Made by a program: the position numbers and the translations under genes. A DNA stretch of 10,680 bases from an uncultured Christensenellaceae bacterium (GTDB taxonomy: Bacteria > Bacillota_A > Clostridia > Christensenellales > UBA3700). The notes under the pieces are model-generated. The model worked only from the letters and a program-made list of their open reading frames with translations. It did no database searches and was not told the origin of the DNA. Every line of letters starts with the position of its first letter. Position 1 is the stretch's first letter. The stretch covers positions 1 through 10,680 of the forward strand of contig CALWKT010000117.1 in assembly GCA_944381335.1 (NCBI GenBank). The letters run 5' to 3'. Below are positions 1 to 5,628 of the stretch, one piece after another.

Positions 1-256
1 TGTTGATAGCATATCCGACAGCGCCTGAAGGTATAGCAGGGGTTGTGCCGTTGTAAATAGAAGATCCGTAGCCTCTGTCGTTGAGACCGAAGATCTCGTC
101 TCCGTCCCCGCCTTCAGCTATATTGCCCGCGCCTGAATTGTCGCCCGTGCGCGTATAGAAAAACGCCGTCAGAACGCACGACAGCAACAGCGCGACTGCG
201 ATGAGCACAGCCGTCACTGCATACACTATTTTGCGTTTTGAGGCATTGTTTGTCAT
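1..256 (-). CDS. Partial exported or membrane-anchored protein, N-terminal 85 residues
   Basis: The reading frame starts with ATG at 256-254 and stays open to the window edge, so only the first 85 residues are visible. A good SD (AAGGA, about 7 bases before the ATG) supports this start. The protein begins MTNNASKRK, followed by one hydrophobic segment at about residues 10-33 ending in VLTAFFYTRTG. It then becomes a Gly/Asp/Asn-rich polar stretch with no recognisable domain. The TAFFYT end of the hydrophobic segment loosely resembles the A-x-F signal motifs of the other exported proteins here, so it may be another SipW-processed protein. It follows the gene ending at 367 by 110 bases with no terminator between, so the two are probably co-transcribed. 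The function is unknown. Confidence 0.75.
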   Translation of the reverse strand, partial: MTNNASKRKIVYAVTAVLIAVALLLSCVLTAFFYTRTGDNSGAGNIAEGGDGDEIFGLNDRGYGSSIYNGTTPAIPSGAVGYAIN

Positions 257-330
257 AATTTTCCTTGTTCCCTTTTTGCCTTTCCTGCCACGTCAGCCGT
301 TGCCGGTGCGTAAGCCTTGCCGTTCTGCCG

Positions 331-346
331 CGGGTCCCCCGACCCG
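331..346 (-). other. Intercistronic stem-loop
   Basis: A perfect 6-bp stem (CGGGTC/GACCCG) with a 4-base loop lies in the 110-base gap between two same-strand genes. No T tract follows on the minus strand, so it is not a convincing intrinsic terminator. It may be an mRNA processing or stabilising hairpin that adjusts expression of the downstream gene, or it may have no function. Confidence 0.35.
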
Positions 347-366
347 TCTTGCAACGATCAGTGTTT

Positions 367-954
367 TTATGTTCTGACGAACTCGGACGTCACGCTTACC
401 GTGAGCGTCGCGTTCTTTATTTCTTCAGGTAAAAGTTCATCCGTCACGTTGAACCTTATCGCCAGCACCAGATTCCCCGTGGAGCCCTGAGCCGGAGAGT
501 CGAACTCGTAAGAAGTGGAGACGCTGTTCCAGCCGTACACGTCAGAGCCTTCTTCTCCGAGAGAAAAATCCAGCTTCCCCTGCATATAATCTGCGACCGC
601 AGAAGAAACGGGATTGCCTTCCCCGTCCTGCCATACCGCCGTGGAGGCGTAAACGACGACTTTCATGCCGGTGACGCCTTCTTCAATTTCTCCGATGACG
701 TAAGGCACGTTTATCCTGACTCCGTCCGAATCAGAGATGACCCCGGCGGCGGTGTTGTCGTTGACAGCTTTCACCGGCACCAAGGTGCCCTGAGTTTCGC
801 CCACGCCGATGCTGATGCTGAAATTGTCGTTTGACCCTATGACGAGATAAGAGGAATCGCTTTCATTGGGGAAAAAAGCAAATGCCGCGCCGACACCTGC
901 CAGCGCGATCAGAAGAACGAAAGCAACGGTAATGACCACAGTCTTTTTTTCCAT
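367..954 (-). CDS. Small exported SipW-type (camelysin/TasA-like) protein
   Basis: A 195-residue protein with a short basic N-terminus (MEKK), a hydrophobic segment at about residues 5-28 ending in AFAFF, and a polar, beta-rich remainder with alternating hydrophobic and Ser/Thr/Val residues. This architecture matches short SipW-dependent exported proteins such as TasA and camelysin; AFAFF stands where two neighbours have FAWFS. No catalytic motif is visible. The ATG at 954 lies just after GGATAAGGGGAA. The AAGGGG core is only 2 bases from the start, and the upstream GGA is better spaced, so pairing is unusual but the frame is clear. It is the first gene of its own transcript, with a perfect promoter at 995-1022. 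It is probably a surface or fibre component; assignment to the TasA family is by architecture only. Confidence 0.8.
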   Translation of the reverse strand: MEKKTVVITVAFVLLIALAGVGAAFAFFPNESDSSYLVIGSNDNFSISIGVGETQGTLVPVKAVNDNTAAGVISDSDGVRINVPYVIGEIEEGVTGMKVVVYASTAVWQDGEGNPVSSAVADYMQGKLDFSLGEEGSDVYGWNSVSTSYEFDSPAQGSTGNLVLAIRFNVTDELLPEEIKNATLTVSVTSEFVRT

Positions 955-994
955 TTCCCCTTATCCGACCTGTCAATTTTATTTATATATTTAT

Positions 995-1022
995 ATTATA
1001 TTAATCATACGGAAAATGTCAA
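995..1022 (-). promoter_or_regulatory. Perfect sigma-A promoter for the leftmost transcript
   Basis: On the minus strand, TTGACA (1022-1017) is followed by a 16-base spacer and TATAAT (1000-995), both exact consensus hexamers. The predicted transcription start is near 988, giving a leader of about 33 bases before the ATG at 954. The flanks are strongly AT-rich. Confidence 0.85.
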
Positions 1023-1034
1023 TACCGATTTTTA

Positions 1035-1066
1035 AAATTTTACATTTTTAATCTAAATTTTACATT
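1035..1066 (-). repeat. 12-bp direct repeat, 20-bp period, upstream of the promoter
   Basis: The 12-mer AATGTAAAATTT (minus strand) occurs at 1066-1055 and again at 1046-1035, exactly 20 bp apart, or about two DNA helical turns. The nearer copy ends 12 bp upstream of the -35 hexamer, and the copies centre at about -52 and -72 from the predicted start. That position suits an activator site or an UP-element-like sequence. The AT-rich background makes chance repetition possible, and no regulator is encoded nearby. Confidence 0.45.
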
Positions 1067-1200
1067 GCTTCTTCATTTTTTTATCTGAAAACGCGTTTTT
1101 TTTGCTTGAAACAGCCGTTTTAGACGCTTTAAGGCTTAAGTCGCGCCGGCGCACGTGCCCGCGCGGACCGGACGTCTCCTTTTTTTGCCGGGCAGAAAGC
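1067..1200. other. Non-coding remainder of a 315-base intergenic gap
   Basis: Between the promoter region and the double terminator is an AT-rich stretch (1067-1110) followed by a GC-rich patch (about 1140-1175) containing the 8-bp palindrome GCACGTGC at 1151-1158. Small open frames here run on into the terminators and lack an SD or plausible protein composition. I see no gene in it. Confidence 0.5.
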
Positions 1201-1230
1201 AAAAAAAATAATGCGGCTCGAAAAAGCCGC
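1201..1230 (-). terminator. Second intrinsic terminator of the main operon
   Basis: A 6-bp stem, GCGGCT/AGCCGC (1230-1225 with 1218-1213), has a 6-base loop and is followed on the minus strand by ATTATTTTTTTT. It lies immediately beyond the first terminator, forming a tandem pair. Confidence 0.85.
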
Positions 1231-1269
1231 AAAAACCCGAATTTCCCGATACGTATCGGGTTTTTCGGG
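1231..1269 (-). terminator. First intrinsic terminator of the main operon, abutting the stop codon
   Basis: An outer stem CCCGAA/TTCGGG (1269-1264 with 1241-1236) encloses the perfect 16-bp palindrome CCCGATACGTATCGGG (1245-1260), separated by an A/A internal loop. T5 follows on the minus strand (1235-1231). The hairpin begins at the base directly after the TGA stop at 1272-1270. The inner palindrome is also followed by TTTTT on the plus strand, so it could stop plus-strand transcription too. Confidence 0.9.
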
Positions 1270-1914
1270 TCAACCGAAGCAATATTCTCCTTCTGTGACC
1301 GTCCTGCCGCCGAAGTCAACTGCGCTTCTCTCAAGCTTTACGCAACGGTAAAAACACTTGTCTCCCAAAGTCAGCTCTCCGCCGCCCGGAACAAAAGTCA
1401 CCTCTAAGAGGCTTTCGCAGAACGCGAACGAATATGAAGCTATCTCCGTCACTCCGGACGGTATCTCCAGTTTTTCTATCAGACGGAGCCCGTCGTATTG
1501 CTCAACCGTGCCCGTCGCGATCTTCGTCACGTTCAGCTGAGCAGACTGTCCTCCCGCGTTTTTCACCGTGATAACGGGCGGGATCTTCAGAGTCGTCAGT
1601 ATGCCGTTGTAGCCTTTGACTGTCGCGCTTACGGCAGAAGAAAGGTCTGCCGCCGAAATATCGAACGCCTCGAAGTCAGAGCCGTCTGCGGCTTTCTGCA
1701 CATATTCCGCGAGTTCGGACGACCCGTCGGAATAGACGATCTCCAGCACGAGGTATCTGAAAGACGCGTCCTCCCAGTCGCCCGTCTGTGTTGTCGCAGG
1801 CGTGGAACTTTCGTCGGCGGTGGTCCATACGGCATAGGTGACCGCCGTGACCCCTGCGATCAGGATCACGCATACAGCCATGAATATTATCAGCCGCGTA
1901 AACTGTCCTTTCAA
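1270..1914 (-). CDS. Small exported protein with BspA-type leucine-rich repeats
   Basis: A 214-residue protein and last gene of the main operon. It starts with TTG at 1914, supported by a strong SD (GGAGG, 7 bases upstream). A hydrophobic segment at about residues 7-30 ends YAVWTT, a variant of the A-W-F signal motif of SipW substrates. Residues 35-140 are a Thr/Ser/Val-rich region without a recognised domain. Residues about 145-214 show BspA-like (LRR_5-type) repeats: LEIPSGVTEIASYSFAFCESL, a second unit around LGDKCFYRCVKL, and a third that ends abruptly at GEYCFG. BspA-type repeats are known from surface proteins that bind host or matrix ligands, so an extracellular role at or on the fibre is likely. 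The abrupt end may reflect truncation, since the terminator follows at once. Confidence 0.85.
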   Translation of the reverse strand: MKGQFTRLIIFMAVCVILIAGVTAVTYAVWTTADESSTPATTQTGDWEDASFRYLVLEIVYSDGSSELAEYVQKAADGSDFEAFDISAADLSSAVSATVKGYNGILTTLKIPPVITVKNAGGQSAQLNVTKIATGTVEQYDGLRLIEKLEIPSGVTEIASYSFAFCESLLEVTFVPGGGELTLGDKCFYRCVKLERSAVDFGGRTVTEGEYCFG

Positions 1915-1997
1915 TTTTACACCTCCGTCAGTATCGTTCCGGCAGTATCTTTCTTGCCGTGTGAATTTCTTTTGCGGTCAGCCGTCACAGCCGCCTT

Positions 1998-2840
1998 TCA
2001 GTCGTAATTTGCCTCAGCCAGCACCCCGAACCTGAAGCTGGAAGCCTTGAATTCTTCTCCGCTGAACGGGAACGGCCTTGCATAAGCGGCATTGGAATAT
2101 ACGATTTTTATGCAGATCGGGTTGGATCTGCCGTATGAAGAAGCGTCGTCTGTCACCTCTGCATCGGCTGCCGTGCCGTATATATACTCAAGCCCCTCGC
2201 CCTGCGCGACAAAATCTCCGTACGCGTACGGCTCGGTCGTCGCGGTTATCCTTGCGTAACTCAGCGTGAAATATTTGTCCACGTTGGCTTTGTCTAGCCT
2301 TATGTAAAGAACTTTTCCGTTGACCGTGCCGTCGTCCGTATAGACGAAAGGTTCGCTGTCATCGGCAGGATCTGTCAGAAGAAGTTCTTCTCCGTTTTCC
2401 GTTGTAACCGTCTCCGCTTTCCCGACGTGAGAAGCGGAAGGATCGTATCCTTCGAATTCAGAGACGATCCCGGCAAGCGTCTGTTCCGCTGTCAGCCGGT
2501 AAAACCGGTCGGAAACGCTGATCAGAAGATCGGAAAAATACATCCTTAGATACAGATCCGCGCCGCCCTGAAGCTTCAGCGAAGTGTGATAATACGCTTC
2601 GTACGCCTTGTCGTCGTCGGTATACGGCGTGCCGTCGTCCATATAGCCTTTCTGCCCGTTGTATTTCTCCGCGTTGAGAAGCCCTTCGTCGTCGAAAGTC
2701 ACTTTGATGTAAGTGCCCACGCGGAGCACGGATACGGATTCAGTCTGAACGCTCATTGAAAACCATGCAAAAGTCAAAGCCAGCATACAAAATACCAGCA
2801 CGAGCACCAATATGGGCGTCAGAACTCTTGCACTTTTCAT
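1998..2840 (-). CDS. Exported TasA-like protein with FAWFS signal motif
   Basis: A 280-residue protein. A short basic start (MKSAR) is followed by a hydrophobic segment at about residues 8-27 ending TFAWFSMS, matching the signal region seen in TasA/camelysin-type SipW substrates. The mature part is acidic and rich in Asp, Tyr and Ser, with alternating beta-strand patterns (for example LYLRMYFSDLLISVS at about 96-110 and VLYIRLDKANVDKYFTLSY in the second half). No enzymatic motif is seen. It follows the second signal peptidase by 29 bases and is its obvious candidate substrate. An in-frame TGA two codons before the ATG fixes the start at 2840, although the nearest strong SD is 24 bases away. 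It is probably a fibre or matrix subunit or accessory. Confidence 0.82.
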   Translation of the reverse strand: MKSARVLTPILVLVLVFCMLALTFAWFSMSVQTESVSVLRVGTYIKVTFDDEGLLNAEKYNGQKGYMDDGTPYTDDDKAYEAYYHTSLKLQGGADLYLRMYFSDLLISVSDRFYRLTAEQTLAGIVSEFEGYDPSASHVGKAETVTTENGEELLLTDPADDSEPFVYTDDGTVNGKVLYIRLDKANVDKYFTLSYARITATTEPYAYGDFVAQGEGLEYIYGTAADAEVTDDASSYGRSNPICIKIVYSNAAYARPFPFSGEEFKASSFRFGVLAEANYD

Positions 2841-2869
2841 AGATCAGCGGGCGTAAGCCCTTCCCCTCC
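2841..2869 (-). promoter_or_regulatory. SD separated from its start codon by a small hairpin
   Basis: The strong SD GGAGGGGAA (2869-2861) overlaps the end of the upstream gene but lies 24 bases from the ATG at 2840. Between them is a 4-bp hairpin, GGGCTTACGCCC (2860-2849). Folding would bring the effective spacing to about 12 bases. This is either a structure-assisted ribosome site or a modest translation-tuning element. Confidence 0.45.
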
Positions 2870-3637
2870 TCAGTTGTCTCCGTCCGCGTCAGGACCGTCT
2901 TTGTCTCCCCTCTCCCGGTTCTCCTCAGACTCTCTGTTCCTGACGTATTCCTCGACAGCCTCTTTTTTCAGTCTTTCAATCCTCTCTTGCTCGGTCTCGG
3001 CGTTTCCTGCCGCCGCGCCGCCTTCAGTCTCCTCGGCTTTCTTCTTGTTTTTCGCGCCGGCGATCGCCAGCAGCGCTATCTGCCACAACCCGATCAGTAC
3101 GAGCGGAACTATTATCAAAAGCAAAAATCCCGTTTTGCTTCTCAGTATATTCTGCAGACCGGCAAGCAATTCGCTTTTTCCAAGCACCATTCCCGTCACG
3201 TTCTCAAGCGGAACGGGGACTTCGTCCGCCCGGTCAGCCGCGTCGCCTTTTGTCCCGATATACCTCCTGCCGTCCTCGTCCTCGTAAGGCGCCTCGACCA
3301 CGCGGTGGGTGACCGTGTAGCCGTCCACACCGCCGAAGCCTTCCGGTGCAATGAACGTCACCACGTCTCCTTCCTTTATCTGAGACGGATCCGAGGCAAG
3401 ATCTTCAGGGTCAAGCACTCTGACTATGATCACGTCTCCCTTGTCGTAAGTTCCCGTCATGCTCTCCGTTATCACGACGTAAGACCTGAACCCGAACAAC
3501 GTCGGCTCCTTTCCCGTCATGGACTGTATCATAACAGTCAGCATGCACGCGAACACCGCCACGAATATTACCATCACAATAATGTTGATAATCAACACGG
3601 GCAGGGAAATTTTTTTCTTTTTTTTCTTACTCTCCAT
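2870..3637 (-). CDS. sipW: SipW-like (ER-type) signal peptidase I
   Basis: A 255-residue membrane protease expected to remove signal peptides on the outer face of the cytoplasmic membrane. It has a Lys-rich start (MESKKKKKKIS), a first membrane segment at about 12-37, the catalytic Ser59 in ITESMTG, the second-box His111 in VTHRVV, and the GDA box at 131-133. A second membrane segment lies at about 170-193, followed by a charged cytosolic tail of about 60 residues. His in place of the bacterial Lys marks the ER/SipW subfamily; SipW processes TasA-type proteins. The box around Ser59 lacks the usual Pro seen in SGSMEP. The gene overlaps the upstream gene by 11 bases and has only a weak SD, so translational coupling is likely. 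The next two genes encode likely substrates. The tail carries ERIERLKKEAVEEYVR (218-233), similar to the other peptidase in this operon. Confidence 0.9.
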   Translation of the reverse strand: MESKKKKKKISLPVLIINIIVMVIFVAVFACMLTVMIQSMTGKEPTLFGFRSYVVITESMTGTYDKGDVIIVRVLDPEDLASDPSQIKEGDVVTFIAPEGFGGVDGYTVTHRVVEAPYEDEDGRRYIGTKGDAADRADEVPVPLENVTGMVLGKSELLAGLQNILRSKTGFLLLIIVPLVLIGLWQIALLAIAGAKNKKKAEETEGGAAAGNAETEQERIERLKKEAVEEYVRNRESEENRERGDKDGPDADGDN

Positions 3638-5606
3638 CGCCGTCCGTTCTGCCGTCGGTCTGCTCTGAAACGCCGTCCGATCCTATGCTTTCCTGCGCGC
3701 CGGAACTTTCAGCGTCTTGCCCCGGCTCTCCTTCTCCGGCAGGTTTTTCAGCTCCGTCGGAATTGTCGTCTGCGCTTGCCGCGGCTTGCGTTTCTACGGC
3801 TTCGGGAGACGCGTTTTCAGCAGAGTCCGTCGCCTCCGCAGTCTGAGTCTGACCGCTTTCTGCGGCTTGCGTCTGCTCGCTTTCTGCGGCTTGAGCCTCG
3901 TTTTGCGCGCCCTCCTGAGGAGCGGTATTTTGCGCGCCGTCCGCGGTCGCCGCGTTGTCTGCGCCTGCGCCTTCAGAAGGACTTTCAGTCGCGTCTGCCG
4001 CGCCCTTTCCGCCGCCTCTCAGCGCTTCAGACATCGGCATTACGGAGAGGTCCTCGACTTCTCCGAGATCCTCCTCCGGAGCGCGTTCTTCTGTTTCCGA
4101 AGCGATGGTTTCCTTCTTCTCGCGCATTTCTTTTTCAAGTTTTTCAAGGCGCTTTATGTCGCGTTCACGCTGTTTTTCAAGCGATTCTCTCTCTTTTTCC
4201 GCCATCTTTTCTTTCTTGGCGAGAGAACGTTCGAGCGCCTGTTTTTCCTTTTCCATTTCTTTGAGCATTCTTTCCTGCTCTATCTCTTTCTGGCGGTATC
4301 TGATCTGAGCGACGTCCGACTTTTTCTTTGCGCGCAAAGTGCTCTCGTTGATCAGCACGCGGTCGATCGCCTTGTTGATACGCGCGATCTGCGCCCTGTC
4401 CACCTTGCCGTCCGTCTGCTGGAACAGATTCCTGAGTTCCGCCACACCGAATTCGTCGGGGAGTTCTTCCTCCTCTTCCTCTTTCTCCTCTTCTTTGCTT
4501 TCTTCCTGTTCCTCTGTTTCTTCCGGAGAAGTCGTTTCGACTGTTTCGGGAGCCGGTTCTTTTCCCTCTCCCTCTTTATCTCCTTCTTTCTCGCCTTCTT
4601 TTTCGCCCTCTTTCTCCTTGTCTTCTTCTTTTTCCTTTTCAGGCTCTTCCTCTTCAGTGATATTGGATTCGTCGAAGAACAGAGAATCGTCCACCTTGGA
4701 TTTTACGAGCCCTTCCATCAGCGAATTGCAGATGAACATCATGTCTCCGACGGCAGTTTCCACACCTTCGTCGACAGCCATTTTTTCACTGGAATTTTCC
4801 ACCGAAAAGCCCATCTTGGAATAGCTCTCAATGAACTGCCACAGCACGAGCGCCTTTTTGAAGTCGGGATTTTTCAGGATCACGTTGGTACGCGTGATAG
4901 GCGGTCTGACCGGCGCGCTGTTGACCATCTGCTTGGCGAACGGCGAAGACAGAAAGTCTGAGATTATGCGCTGAAGTTTGGACACTCTCTCCACGATCTT
5001 CAGATCTGCTCCCTGAATTTCCTCCTCTACGTCGGACGGCACAGAGCCGATCAGCTCCAGATTGTAAAACACGCGCGTCTTGCCCATATAGAAGTTGGCG
5101 TCCACGTCCAGCTCCAGGATATTGTCGTTGATGTACGCCTTTTTTATTGCGTCCATACGGCGCGAAATGAAGTTGGACAAGTTCTTGAGCAGAGTGTATA
5201 TAAAGCGGTTTTCGTATATCTCGTAACTTTCCTCTTTTGTCGTATTCAGAATCCTGTTGGGTGTGACGTTGCCCTCTTTGTCCACGCTCGCTATCATGTT
5301 GGTATGCTGAGCGAGGTGCTTTACCGATTCCGTCGAAATGGCGCGCGCAAGCGAAATATCGACGATATCTTCTTCGATAACGATAAATTTCCTCGGATTT
5401 CTGACGATGTTGTCAAGGCTGGTTATGCACGATTCGATCATCTCGATCCAGTCTGTCTCAAACTGCTTGGTCCTGCTCTTTTTCGCGAGTCTGAACTGCG
5501 GTTTGGACGCGCGCAGTCTGCGCCTGAACGTCTGATAAAACTCGTCCGAACGCAACAGCGCGTTTATTCTTTCGACGTAACCGTCAAATTTCTCTCTGTC
5601 GTCCAT
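3627..5606 (-). CDS. DUF2357-like protein with acidic, coiled-coil and low-complexity C-terminal half
   Basis: A 659-residue protein without signal peptide or membrane segment. Residues about 1-310 resemble the DUF2357 region found beside McrB-like ATPases, with the characteristic segment NRILNTTKEESYEIYENRF (117-135). The second half differs. Residues 317-382 are almost purely Glu/Lys, including a four-residue EKEG repeat. Residues 383-425 form a small compact segment, and 425-500 are a strongly charged predicted coiled coil. Residues about 525-659 are Ala/Glu/Gln/Ser/Gly-rich and probably disordered, with an eight-residue repeat. The PD-(D/E)XK nuclease expected in McrC-type relatives is not visible. 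It lies between the two signal peptidase genes, 22 bases after one and overlapping the other. I infer a cytosolic adaptor for the AAA+ ATPase. The ATG at 5606 is preceded by GGAGAAAGG. The family link is recalled, not computed. Confidence 0.8.
   Translation of the reverse strand: MDDREKFDGYVERINALLRSDEFYQTFRRRLRASKPQFRLAKKSRTKQFETDWIEMIESCITSLDNIVRNPRKFIVIEEDIVDISLARAISTESVKHLAQHTNMIASVDKEGNVTPNRILNTTKEESYEIYENRFIYTLLKNLSNFISRRMDAIKKAYINDNILELDVDANFYMGKTRVFYNLELIGSVPSDVEEEIQGADLKIVERVSKLQRIISDFLSSPFAKQMVNSAPVRPPITRTNVILKNPDFKKALVLWQFIESYSKMGFSVENSSEKMAVDEGVETAVGDMMFICNSLMEGLVKSKVDDSLFFDESNITEEEEPEKEKEEDKEKEGEKEGEKEGDKEGEGKEPAPETVETTSPEETEEQEESKEEEKEEEEEELPDEFGVAELRNLFQQTDGKVDRAQIARINKAIDRVLINESTLRAKKKSDVAQIRYRQKEIEQERMLKEMEKEKQALERSLAKKEKMAEKERESLEKQRERDIKRLEKLEKEMREKKETIASETEERAPEEDLGEVEDLSVMPMSEALRGGGKGAADATESPSEGAGADNAATADGAQNTAPQEGAQNEAQAAESEQTQAAESGQTQTAEATDSAENASPEAVETQAAASADDNSDGAEKPAGEGEPGQDAESSGAQESIGSDGVSEQTDGRTDGDGE
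3846..3893 (-). repeat. 24-bp in-frame tandem repeat (QAAESxQT)
   Basis: Two 24-bp units encode QAAESEQT and QAAESGQT in the low-complexity tail of the DUF2357-like protein. The units differ at only a few bases, which suggests recent slippage duplication. A third, degenerate unit (QTAEATDS) follows. Confidence 0.7.
4569..4616 (-). repeat. 12-bp in-frame tandem repeat (EKEG x4)
   Basis: Four consecutive four-residue units (EKEG, EKEG, EKEG, DKEG) occur in the acidic linker of the DUF2357-like protein. The 12-bp DNA units are similar but not identical. Copy number probably varies between strains. Confidence 0.7.
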
Positions 5607-5628
5607 ATGCCTTTCTCCGCTTCAGCCG

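Noticed and set aside
1053..1407. Small open frames of about 93-101 residues on both strands in the intergenic gap
   Set aside because: They run through the double terminator and into the leucine-rich repeat gene, have no SD, and show compositions that follow the terminator sequence.
2987..4961. Long open frames on the plus strand (425 and 414 residues)
   Set aside because: They lie opposite well-supported minus-strand genes, have Arg/Phe/Leu-biased compositions typical of antisense frames through Glu/Lys-rich sequence, and lack SDs and domains.
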